DNA from: Chloranthus sessilifolius
Lineage: Eukaryota > Streptophyta > Magnoliopsida > Chloranthales > Chloranthaceae
Reading direction: 5' to 3'
DNA: 64,000 nucleotides
NCBI GenBank assembly: GCA_021018995.1
Contig: CM037584.1
Coordinates: 46,203,811 to 46,267,810, forward strand
Shown: positions 24,101 to 37,571 of the stretch, piece after piece
How positions within the stretch are numbered: position 1 is the stretch's first letter
Layout: each line of letters starts with the position of its first letter
Translations under genes and position numbers: made by a program
The notes under the pieces: generated by a model
What the model was told of the DNA's origin: nothing
The model's input: only the letters and a program-made list of their open reading frames with translations
Database searches by the model: none

Positions 24101-27100
24101 TGGAGAAGCGCTTAGTAGATTGCTTCAAAAGGAAATTAGATGAATTGTTTCTCTGAGTTTAATGTTGCTAGAAATAGTACTTCCACTACGCATTTACAAT
24201 AGGATGCTGACACAGCGATTTTGTGCGGGACCTCAGAGGAGGAGTTGTGTTACATTAGGGCCATTTTAATGATCTATGAGGCTGTCTTGATGAAGAGAGT
24301 CAACCTCCATATAACCAAACTCCTTGGGGTTGGTATGGAAGAGAGTCAGGTGAAGCTTCTTACTAAAGGCATTAGGTGTACTACTGAATGCGTCGCTTTA
24401 GGTGGATTGTGCAAAGATTCGAGAATACATTGGCAGTGTGAAATGGGAATCTCTTTTTGGTTGGGGGAAAGTTGTTGCTTGTCATAACAATGCTTTCAAA
24501 GCTTCATGTTTATTTCATGTCTATGTTTAGATGGCCTATGGCTATTCTTGAGCGGCTCAAACAAATTGGAAGGAATTTCCTACAGGAAGGAAGAGGTAAA
24601 GAGAGGTGGTTCCATTTAGCCAATTGGGAGGTATGCCAATTTTTGGGGATGAAGGTGGGTTAGGTATCCGCCTTCTATGTGATATGAACAAAGCCTTTAT
24701 GGGTAACTTACTACGGAGGGTGAGGTTAGAATGGGAGAATTTATGGGTTCAAGTGCTTGTTAGCAAATATGGGAGTATAAGTAATGGTTGGTGTATTAGT
24801 ATTAGAAGAAGTAGAGGGGTCTGACTTGCGGAAGGGGTTTGCTCTGTAAGAAGGAATTCAATCAATGCACCCGGTACGAGTGGGAAGTTGGGGACAGAAT
24901 TTTCTTTTGGGAAGTACTTGGGTTGGAGCGGTTTCCTTATCTGATAAGTACATTCAGATCTACAACATTGCTTCCTGTTAGAGAGCCCATATATCTGAAA
25001 TATATAGCCTTGTAGGTGATAACATAGTTTAGGATATCTGAATCCGTAGAAACTTGAGGGATAATGAGTGATTCTACTAGGTGAGATAATTGATCTTATT
25101 GGGGGATGTACTTCGAATCAAAGGGTGGGGGGGAGATTTCAAGAACTAAACTCTTGAATTTAGGATTTTTTTTATGAAGTCTTTTTTTTTTTGGTTTGAC
25201 AACATATTTTACTTCATAATTAGGTTTCGGTTTGGAGTGTGGCTTGGGCTGAATCCTTACAGTTTATCAGTTGATTAAAAGAGGGAAAAAAATATGTAAC
25301 AAGCGTCTCGTGTGTCTCAAAGATAGGGAGTCAGCCAACCCCTTATTCCTTCATTGTTGTGTTGCAAAAGAAATCTGAGACATGGTACTAAAAACCATTG
25401 GTGTGAGTTGGGTCTTCCCTAAATCTTATGGGGAGCTAGTGGAGTATTGGGATTATGGAGGTTTTGTGGGTTGAAGAGAACCTTCTGGAGGGCCATTCTT
25501 TTGGGCTATTTTGTTGGGAAGGAATGACAGGGTCTTCAAAAAGGTTAGGAATCCTATTGTTATGGTCATGGGATGTGCTAGAGACTGGGAGCTGCATTGA
25601 GTGTAGTTGGATTGGAGGGGGTCGCCAAAGAGGGCAGGGATCTGATTGATCAGTTGGAAGTTTTAATCTGAAGTAAACTGACTTCCAGCTTCCCAGAGTC
25701 TCCCCAAGTCTGTTTTTGGGCTCTCTTTTGTTTTTTTGGGTTGAGAATTTGTTGCTCTCCATTTTTCTGCTTTTGTGTCTCTTTGGACTTTGTGCTTTAG
25801 TTTTTCGCTGCGGCACAAGTACGTACTCTTTCTCCCTTTTTAAGATTATCTTCCATTATCTGCGAAAATAAATAAAGAAAAGAGGCTACTGACATGTGAA
25901 GCGATAAAAGAACCGAACTGAGGAGTCATTCCAATCCATGGACCAAAACCGATACGTATCAGACGATACGTATCGGTACCGGACAGTACCGGATGATACA
26001 TTCAATGTATCGTTCGGTTAAATACATATAGATCACCGATACAGTACATTCAATGTACCGTATCGGTGACCACCGATACCGATACATATCGTCCGATACG
26101 TATCGGTATTGGACGAAATTTTGATCCATGGGTTGGGGATTGGAATCCAATCCCCAACCCACACCCAACTATCTAGCCTATTTCAAGGGACATAGACACT
26201 AACCTATCAACAAAGACCCAAAACAACTCAACTCTTCATCTCTTATATCCTGACATAGACACACATACAAAACCACCCCCAATGCACTACATCACAAATG
26301 ACAACCATCAAACACTTGAAGGAAAGTTCACCACAGATTGCGTTAGACCAAGCCAACAGTCCTCTCAAAATTAGACGCATCCCCCACTCTAAACCTAATA
26401 CACTAGTTAAACACATGAGAGACTATGCCCCTCTAGCCCAACCAGACCTTCTCCCTGAACACAATCAAAACGATCAATCATCCCATGCCATCTCATGTTT
26501 AGAGGAGTTAACCTGAGCTCAATGTGCCTCTTTATCATCCCAAATTGGCACCGCCAGTTACCAAGCATTGTCAAATTCATTTCCTTGTCTTTGGATTCCC
26601 AAGATTGATGCGGGACAAATGCTAAAACCCTAATTATGCAAGTTTAGGATTAACCATTAATTAAATTGAATAATGGAAATATTTGAAATCGCCCAAACAC
26701 ATAAAGAAGTTTAAAGAATTTAATTAAACAATTAGAGTAACTCAATTTAGCGTTCGCATGCATTAAAATTTCTCGATCTAGAAAAACGGATCCGATGAAG
26801 GATTCGAGTTTCGCTCTAGTTTAGGGTACCAAGCGATAATCATGGTATCGTCTCTTGATTCCTCTCGGGTGAATAAATAAGACTTGAAGGATTAAAACAA
26901 ATAAAAGGGTATATCAATTGTCCTTTACCCTTGTCAATTTGAGGGTTCACAGGTTTGGAGGATTGACCATAGGCATCAGTCGCCTTTTCATCAAGACTAG
27001 ATCGAAGACTGGAATTGGAAGGTTTAGATTGATTCCGAACCGGTGCGTCGAGATACGTTTCTAATTCTTGCACCTTAGCGTAACACTCTTCTAGGTCTTC

Positions 27101-29838
27101 AACAGGGTGAGGGATGAGTTCTGTTCGTAACTCCGGACGTATACCAGTGCGAAACCTAGATAAGGTGACATGTGGGCTCTCGTAAATGTTGGACCGATAC
27201 AAGTACTCCTCAAAACTTATTGATATACTCATCAACCGACATGCTTCCCTGCTTCAAACCATGCCATTGATCCATATGAGTCGTTGGTTGTAGGACATGA
27301 GAACATATTTATCATGAAAATTTTCCTTCATGTCCGCCCACGTGGGGATGGGCTCACGATCGAGGGCTTCTCAATGTCATTCCATACTTGCCCAATAAAG
27401 TTTGGCTTGTCCTACAAGTTTCATCTTGGCAAATCACACTTTGCGCTCATCCAACATTTCATACCATGCAAAATAATGGTCCATGGCGGCTGCCCAATCT
27501 AGATAGATCTTGGGGTCCATCTTTCCTTCGAAAGTGGGAGCATCAACCTTTACCGACTTTGTGAGTCTCTCATCCGGGTCGGGATTATTGTCGCGTCTAG
27601 GAAGGTCCCTCCTCTCATTAAGATTAACCCAATGATGTTCACCATGAGTCAATCTAGACAACTCTTGGAGTTGTGCCGCCAAATTAGCTTGCTGGGCTTG
27701 TTGATTTTGCAATTGGGTTTGTATGGCAGCCACCTGGGTGTTGAAGCTTTCCATGAAAGCGACTAGTTGTTCTGAATTCATTGTGATCACGGTTTACTAC
27801 ACGGATTCTAAAATGATATGCAATTATGAACCAACATTGAGTGAGAATTTTTAACAAACACTAGACATGCACATTAATGAACTGAAATGACATAAGATAT
27901 AATGAAAATTAAAATGCAATAAAACTAAAATGACACACCAATATACCCTAACCTAGAACTGAGCTTTGATACCAAACTGATGCAGGACAAACGCTAAAAA
28001 CGCTAATTATGCAAGTTTGGGATTAACCACAAATTAAATTGAATAATATAAATATTTGAAATCACCCAAACACATAAGGAAGTTCTAAGAATTTAATTAA
28101 ACAATTAGAGTAACTCAATTTAGCGTTCGCATGCATTAAAATTTCTCGATCTAGAAAAACAGATCCGATGAAGGATTCGAGTTTCGCTCTAGTTTAGAGT
28201 ACCAAGCGATAATTACGGTATCGCCTCTTGATTCCTCTCGGGTGAATAAATAAGGTTTGAAGGATTAAAACAAATAAAAGGGTGGATCAAAAGATTGAAA
28301 CTAATAATATTTTGGGGGTTTTGGAATTTTTCAAAGCAAAGGAAAAATATTACCATATGATAAATAGAGAAAAGATGGAATAAGAGGATAGAGGTCCAAG
28401 GCTTCACAGCAAGGATTTCCAAGGCTATGCACCAAGGCTGCACGTCGACTTCACACCAAATCGCACGAGAAATGCATAAACACTCCTCAAGTTTCAAAAG
28501 ATTCGCTCCTTCGATCGAAAACTCTTCACAAGTTCTCTAGGGTTTGCATAAAAGCAACTCTCAAATTTTCATTAATAAAAAACTATCTCTTACAAAATTA
28601 TAAAGACCTTATATAGTAGGCCACTCAAAAGAAAACCCTAAAATAAATAAATAAATAAAAAGATAAGTTTAAACTTAAAAACCCAAATTTCGTTTCCTGG
28701 CGGAACTTATTCACGCGAAAAATCGATCGATCAACAATGGTGCTTGATCGATCGAGTATATATAACTCGAAACAGAACATCACCAAAATTAAAACTCTCG
28801 CTGGGCACATTCGATCGATCGAAGCATGTGATCAATCGATCGACTGAGTGACTCTTCAGTCCTTGAATTTAAAACCGTTTGTCAATTTCTTTTCAGTTCT
28901 TCCGTTCTAGCTCCCTTTTGGCTTCTCTCGACGCTTAAGAATCTTTTGTGGACCAGGTCTGATGCTCTTGATCGTGATGTCCCCATCAAAACTGATGCGG
29001 AACAAGACCTTAAACTACGTGAATGCTTATGAGGTGATGATTTGTCGAAATTAAACTAGATTAATTAAACAATAAACCTGAAAATAAAGCGGATACCTTA
29101 GGATTTCGTAGTTTTCCATTGGAGAATCGCACTTGATTCGAGTAGGGTCTGGTCTGTGCGCTAGATCCGTTAGCCTTGCGGTGTAGATCGGTCCTTGATG
29201 TAGAACTATAGCTATTCCAGATTAGGGAGTTGCACAGGATTCAATGATGGAATCACGAGTCCTTTATGGGGTTCCGATTCGGGTTGGTTAACGACTTGTA
29301 TGAGATCTAGGGTTCGAATCAGATCGATCCGATGGTTTTGATGGATCTGTGGGTTTTGAATTTCGGGGTATTTCTAGTTTGATGGTTGAGTTTTGAATAT
29401 ATGAGATAGGTTCGAATCAATGGCTCTAACGGGTGCTAGGGTTTATGGTTTTGGGGATTTTGGAAAAGGTAATGGCTGGATTTAAGGTTTATGGGATCAA
29501 ACAAAGCAGAGAAAGAGAATAAAAAAAATAAAGAGAGATAAAAGATAGACTTTGGGCTTCACACCCTTGGCTTCACACCAAACCCTTCTCGGGAAGCGAA
29601 GATTCACTCTTCATGGAGGCTCATCTCAAGCACACAAGAAAAAGCTCTTTTCATTAATCAAAAAACTAATTACACTGTTTTCATCATGACCTTATATAGG
29701 AGGTCTTAAAATAAAACCCTAAAATATAAATAAACAAAAAAAGAAAGACAAGTTTGCTCCCTAAAACTCAAATTCTAATTCTAACAGATCCCATTCTCGC
29801 GAAAATTGATCGATCGACGAAAGGCCTCGATCGATCGA

Positions 29839-29879
<41 letters not shown>

Positions 29880-29935
29880 TATGGTCTCTGGTCACAAGTC
29901 AATCGATCGATCAAAAGTGGTACTTGATTGATCGA

Positions 29936-29991
<56 letters not shown>

Positions 29992-32900
29992 CAGAATTAA
30001 ATCCCCCATTGGCCACAATCGATTGATCGATTCCAGGTGTCGATCGATCGACTTTGCATTGCTCTAGCACGCTGATTCTAATCTTTTACGCCTGGTTCTA
30101 GTTTCCGTTTCTGTTTCGCTTCTTTCGACGTTGGTATACGCGAAACGGTCTGTATCCGATGTCTATAATGTCAGCGTCCCCGTCAATTCTCCATGGCCGA
30201 AATGGCTTCATCACCGATGAAGCGGCGTGGTGATAGCGATCGAGCATGTCATGGTCCAGGTGTTGCACCTCCTCTTCAGTTAACCATATGTTTTCGGAGT
30301 CTGGCTTTCCTATCCACTTGACCAAGTATTTATGAAATCCTCCACCATGGGTGGATACCACAAAATCATCAAGTATCCTTTCGATTTCATCTCTCCTCTC
30401 TCTGCTTGGGGAAGGGGATGGTAGGGGTTGTAGGGTGGGGCTGGAATTTGGGCTCTGGGCTGCTTGGAAGGGGTTGGTGGGGGGTGGGGTTGACCGCAAA
30501 GAAGGGACTAGGTCCTCCACATTGAACGTCCCAATATCCGACGGAAGTTCGAGAACATATGCATTAGACCAGCTCCTTGCCACAATTCTAAAAGGCCCAG
30601 CGCCGCGAGCTTGAAACTTTTTTACGACTCCCGATGGGAATCGTTCAAGCCTAACCCGAACCATCACTTGATCCCCCACTTGGAATTCTTTGAAGTGCCT
30701 ACACGCATCTGCAGTTTTCTTATAATGTTCATTGCTTGAATTAAACTTTTGTCTAATTTCGGCATGCAAGCTATGAATGTGTTGTGCAAATACGTCCGCG
30801 AACTCAGACACTCGATGTGATGCAGACATGGGGATTAAATCTAATGGTGTCCTTGGCCAATGACCATGTACGACCTCAAATGAACTCATGCCTAGGGACC
30901 TATTGACAGAGTTGTTGTATGCAAACTCAGCTATTGGTAACATAGAATCCCAGGTCCTAATATGATCACCGACTAGACAACGAAGGAGATTTCCCAAACT
31001 CCTATTGGTGACTTCCGTTTAACCATCGATTTGAGGATGATAGGCCGAAGAAAACTGGAGCATGGTACCCTTCATGTGCTATAATGTTTTCCATAAGTAA
31101 CTTGTGAACTTCAAGTCCCGATCCGACAAATGGTCTTGGGTAACCCATGGAGACGCATAACCTCCCCGAAAAATAATTTGGCTATATGAGCCGCATCGGA
31201 GGTTTTGGAGCAAGGTATGAAGTGGGTCATCTTAGAGAAGCGGTCTTCCACCACAAAAATGGAATCGTGTTTTCGTTGAGTCTTCGGAAGTCCGAGCACG
31301 AAACTTATAGAGAAGTCTTGCCACGGGGTGTACAAACCAGTATTTTGTTTATTTTGCTTAGCCACTTGACATGTACGACATTGTTTCACGACCCATGAAA
31401 CATCTCTTATAAGGCTAGGCCAATAAAACCTATCCTCCATGAGAGCAATGGTCTTGTTGTCCCCAAAATGTCCGGCAATCCCTCTTGCATATAACTCCCA
31501 AATGAGAAAGTCACGCAATGAGGTGCGAGGCATACACATGCGATTTCCTTTGAACAAATACCCATCTTGCCTAGTATAATTGGAATTGATGTTTGAATTT
31601 TTCATGAGAGCAGTGTATTCCGCCCCGAAATCTGGGCACTCAGGATAATCTTGTTTCAACTGCTCAAATTCGATGACATCGGTGCTCATAGACTGTAAAG
31701 TCGCCACTCGGCGACTAAATGCATCAGCTGCCTTGTTCTTGGCACCCGCCTTATGTTTTAACACGAATGTGATCCCTTAAAGATACTCAACCCATTTTGC
31801 GTGCCTCGGGTTCAACTTTTTCTGTAAAGTAAGGAAGTGTAAGGTTTCATGGTCAGAAAACAACACAAATTCCTGCGGCCTAAGGTAATGCTTCTAATAC
31901 CAAAGTGATTAGACGACTGCATAAAACTCCTTGTCATAGGTGGAGTATTTTTACTTTGCTTCATTAAATTTCTCACTAAAATAGGCCAGTGGGTGGCCTT
32001 CTTGGCTAAGCACTCCGCCTATTCCCACACCCGACGCGTCACAAGCTACTTCAAGGACTTCAAAAAAGTCCGGTAGGTGCATAATGGGTGCACTAGACAT
32101 CTCATCCTTTATCTCCGCAAAGGCCTTCGTCACGGCTCTTCCCCATTGAAACTGCCCTTTTCGCATACAATCGGTAATAGGAGCCATAATGGTGCTAAAG
32201 TTTTGGATGAAGCGACGATAAAATGTGGCCAATCCTTGGAAGCTACAGACATCATGAATATTCCTAGATGTGCTATATTTGTTTTTTTTTTTAATTGGTA
32301 CATTAAACATTCAAAAATCAATGTTATACATGGAAAGCTACAAAAAATTTGTTTACATTTATAAAGAACTAAGGCTATGAATGAAGAAATGACTATCAAC
32401 TTTATAGATATCCTGAACTGAATTACAGAAATTCATATATATAAAAGAAAGAAAATAGAAAAAAAAACCATGAATTACAGAAGCTATTGGTTCAGCTATA
32501 GGTTATGGATGATTTGTTGAAGAATGAAAAGGGAAGCAATTCTACACTGCATCTGAAATCGACCCTTTATCTAGTTTTGAACCTTTTCGCATCATAGAGA
32601 CTCACGAACGATATTGTAAAGCGAGATAAGTATCTCAACACTAATCAATATAATGATAAGCCATTTTAGAAAATCCGATTTCCTATTCTGAAGAATTTCT
32701 TGTAGAAAGCGAATATTGTGCTCTACAAACTTCAACTTAAAGTCAAGGCTTCCAAATCTTTGAGACAATTCATATTCATCCCAAAGATACTCCCATATTT
32801 GAGCATAGTTGGCATTTTCCCAAGCAATGCCTGATCTTAGGGTTTCGTAGTTTTCCATTGGAGAATCGTGCTTGATTCGAGTAGGGTTCGGTCCGTGCGC

Positions 32901-35900
32901 TAGATCCATTAGCCTTGCGGTGTCGATCGGTCCTAAAGGTAGAACTCTAGCTATTCCAGATTAGGGCGCCGCTCGGGATTCAATAATGGAATCACGAGTC
33001 CTCTATGGCAGTGTTACCTGGACACGTGGCACGGGGCCAAGTGTCAAGGTGCCAATAAATGTTTGGCACGCCAATGTTTAAAAATTCCAATACGGCGGCA
33101 CGACCTTAAGAAAAATAAAATAAAAATACTATAGAACATATATAGAGAAATATCGAAGGGAAATCTTAGAGAACCAATTTAGATATATAATGAAAATATT
33201 CATAGTATAAAAGTATATGATAGTATTAAAATCGTTTTTAACGACCTAAACCTAAATAAAAGTATATGATAGTATTAAAACGATGAACATTTTAATAGTC
33301 ATATTTGGTTTTTCATTTATGTCTAGAAGTTTCGTGTTGTTTGAGGAGTGTCCAAGTGTCGGCACGGGTGCCAAGTGCCACCAAGTGTTGGCACGGCAAA
33401 AATCGCAAAAGTAGAAGTGCCAAGGTAACACTGCTCTATGGGGTTCTGATTCAGGTTGGTTAACGGCTTGTATGAGATCTAGGGTTCGAATCAGATCGAT
33501 TCGATGGTTCTAATGGATCTGTGGGTTTTGAATTTCGGGGTATTTCTGGTTGGATGGCTGGGTTTTGAATTTATGAGATAGGTTCGAATCAATGACTCTA
33601 ATGGGTGCTAAGGTTTATGATTTTGGGGATTTTGGAAAAGGTAACGACTGGATTTAAGGTTTATGGGATCAAACAAAGCAGAGAAAGAAAATAAAAAAAG
33701 ATAAAGAGATACATAAAAGATAGACTTTGGGCTTCACACCCTTGGCTTCACACCAAACCCTTCTCGGGAAGCGAAGATTCACTCTTCGTGGAGGCTCATC
33801 TCAAGCACACAAGCAAAAGTTCTTTTCATTGAATGTGACCTTTTTTGGTCAATTTACCATTTGCACATTCATGCATAAGGGCAAGAAAATAACTATTAAC
33901 CCTTTAGCCCCCAAAACACCGTTGACCAACAAAATCGAGAAGGACGGTCAGTCTAAGACCATTAATATTGTGAGTCCTTCGGAGTTTGAAAAGGCATCAT
34001 TAGATGAGAGCGTGGTGTATGTCATCGTCACTGTTGAGAGTGCTCCTGAGTCAGTAAGCAAGTACCCTAAGGTGGTTGAGCCGATAATGACAGAATTTGC
34101 AGATGTCTTCCCTGAAGACTTACCCAATGAGCTTCCTCCCATGCGTGACATTCAACACACGATCGATTTGGTTCTCAGATCTACCCTGCCAAACCCGCCC
34201 CATTACAGGTTAAATCCAGCTGAGCACGCCGAATTGACTTGGCAAGTCAATGAACTCCTTAAGAAAGGTTTCATCGAAGAGAGTCTGAGCCTGTGTGCCG
34301 TACCCACCCTACTCACTCTTAAGAAAGATGGCGCATGGCGCATGTGTGTGGATAGTCGTGCAATCAACAAGGTTACGGTTAAATATCGATTTCCCATACC
34401 AAGGCTCGACAATATGCTTGCTATGATGGTTGGCGCCACTATCTTTTCCCGGATAGACCTTAAAAGTGGCTACTATCAAGTTCACATTCACCCTGGTGAT
34501 GAGTGGAAAACCGACTTTAAGACCAAAGATGGTCTTTATGAGTGGATGGTCATGCCTTTTGGGCTATCAAATGCCCCGAGCACATTCATGAGGCTCATGA
34601 CCCAAGTGTTGAGGCTGTTTCTCGGCAAATTCCTTGTCGTTTACTTTGATGACATCTTGATTTACAATCATGACAAAGAATAACACATTATCCACCTAAG
34701 GTTGGTTTGTGAAACCTTGAGGGGAGAAAGGTTAAATGCGAATCTTAAGAAATGCACATTCATGCAACAATCCGTTGTATTCTTGGGATTCATTGTCTCG
34801 GCTGATGGGATGGTTGTAGACCCCGAGAAGGTTAAGGCCATTGTGGAGTGGCCCGAGCCTAGGAATATTCACGATGTCCGTAGCTTCCATAGATTGGCCA
34901 CATTCTATAGTCGCTTCATCCGAAATTTTAACACCATTATGGCTCCTATTACCGATTGTATGCGAAAGGGGGGCAGAGCTGCGACGAAGGCCTTTGCCGA
35001 GATAAAGGATAAGATGTCTAGTGCACCAGTCATACGCCTATCGGACTTTTCTAAAGTCTTTGAAGTAGCCTGTGACGCATCGGGTGTGGGAATAGGCAGA
35101 GTGCTTAGCCAAGAGGGCCACCTAGTGACCTATTTTAGTAAGAAACTTAATGAAGCAAAGTAAAAATACTCCACCTATGACAAGGAGTTTTATGTGGTCG
35201 TCAAATCTCTTTGGTATTGAAAGCATTACCTTAAACCGCAAGAATTTGTGATGATTTTTTATCATGAAGCCCTACACTTCCTTACTTCACAGAAAAAGTT
35301 GAACCTGAGGCACGCAAAGTGGGTTGAGTATCTTCAAGGGTTCACATTCGTGTTAAAACATAAGGCGGGTGCCGAGAACAATGCACTTAGTCGTTGAGTG
35401 GCGATTTTATAGTCTATGAGTACGGAGGTCATCGGATTTGAGCAGTTGAAACAAGATTATCCTGAGTGCCCAGATTTAAGGGCGGAATACACTGGTCTCC
35501 TGGAAAATCCGAACATCATCAATTCCAATTATACCCTGCAAGACGGGTATTTGTTCAAAGGAAATCGACAGTGCATCCCTCACACCTCATTGCGTCACTT
35601 TCTCATTTGGGAGTTACATGCAGGAGGGATTGTCGGGCATTTCGGGCGCAACAAGACCATTGCGCTCGTGGAGGATAGGTTTTATTGGCCTAGCCTTATG
35701 AGAGATGTTTCACGGGTCGTGAAACAATGTCGTACATGTCAAGTGGCCAAACAAAATAAACAAAATACTGGTTTGTACACCTCGTTACCCGTGCCACATG
35801 CCCCATGGCAAGACATCTCTATGGATTTCGTGCTTGAACTTCCCAAGACTCAACGGAAACATGATTTCATTTTTGTGGTGGTGGACCGCTTCTCTAAGAT

Positions 35901-37135
35901 GACTGCCTTGCTCAAAAACTTCTGATGCGGCTCACATAGCCAAATTATTTTTCGGGGGGGTTGTGCGTCTCCATTGGTTACCCAAGACCATTGTGTCGGA
36001 TCGGGACGTGAAGTTCACCAGTTACTTATGGAAAAGTTTATGGCACATGATGGGCACCATGCTCCAGTTTTCTTCGGCCTATCATCCTCAAACCGATGGC
36101 CAAATGGAAGTCACCAATAGGAGCTTGGGAAATCTCGTTCGTTGTCTAGTCGGTGATCATATTAGGACCTGAGATTCTACGTTACCAATAGCCGAGTTTG
36201 CATACAACAACTCTGTCAATAGGTCCCTAGGCATGAGTCCGTTTGAGGTCATACATGATCATAGGCCAAGGACACCATTAGATTTAATCCCTATGTCTGC
36301 ATCACATCGAGTGTTTTAGTTCGCGGACTCATTTGCACAACACATTCATAGCTTGCACGCCGAAATTAGACAAAAGATTAATTCAAACAATGAACATTAC
36401 AAGATAACTGTGGATGCGCGTAGGCACTTCAAAGAATTCCAAGTGGGGGATCATGTGATGGTTCGGGTTAGGCCTGAATGATTCACATCAAGAGTCCCAA
36501 AGAAGTTCCAAGCCCGCGGCGCTGGGCCTTTTAGAATTGTGGCAAGGAGTGGGTCTAATGCGTATGTTCTCGAACTTCTGCCAGATATTGAGGTCAACTC
36601 TCTGTTCAATGTGGAGGACCTAGTCCCTTCTTTGCGGTCAACCCCACCCCCCACCAACCCCTTCCAAGCAGCCCAGAGCCCAAATTCCAGCCCCACCCTA
36701 CAACCCCTATCATTCCCTTCCCCATGCAGGCAGAGGAGAGATGAAATCGAAGGGATACTTGATGATTTTGCGGTATCCACCCATGGTGGAGGATTTCAGA
36801 AATACTTAGTTAAGTGGATGGGAAAGCCGGACTCCGAAAACACATGGTTAACTGAAGACGAGGTGCGATGCCTGAACTGCGACATGCTCGATCGCTGTCA
36901 CCACGCCACTTCATCAATGATGAAGCCTTTTCGGCCCAGGAGAATTGACGGGGACGCTGAAATTGTAGACATCAGATACGGACCGTTTCGCGTGTGTCAA
37001 TGTCGGAAGAAGCGGAACGGAAACGGAAACCAGGCGTAAAAGATCAAAATCAGCGTGCTGGAGCAATGCACAGTCGATCGATCGACACCTTGAATCGATC
37101 GATCGATTGCGGCCAGTGAGGGATTTAATTATGGC

Positions 37136-37176
<41 letters not shown>

Positions 37177-37527
37177 TACTCGATCGATTGAGGCCTTTCG
37201 TCGATCGATCGATTTTCGCGAGAATGAGATCCGTCAGAATTAGAATTTGAGTTTTAGGGGGCAAACTTGTCTTTCTTTGTTATTTATTTTGTTTTAGGGT
37301 TTTATTTTAAGACCTCCTATATAAGGTCATGATGAAAACAGTGTAATTAGTTTTTTGATAAATGAAAAAAAGAGTTTTTACTTTGGAACTTGAGATGAGT
37401 TTCTTTGAAGATTAAATCTTCTTCTCGAGAAGGGTTTGGTGCGAAGCCTATTATCTATTTCCTGAGAAGGGTTTGGTGTGAAGCCAAGGGTGTGATGCCC
37501 ACAATCTATCTTCTATCTATCTCTTTA

Positions 37528-37571
<44 letters not shown>

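Noticed and set aside
29768-30070. Frame with a long Tyr-Ile repeat
   Set aside because: Translation of (TA)n in LTR A, not a protein.
30351-30614. Plus-strand frames opposite chromovirus pol
   Set aside because: They are antisense shadows of the chromodomain/integrase region; the minus strand carries the recognisable motifs.
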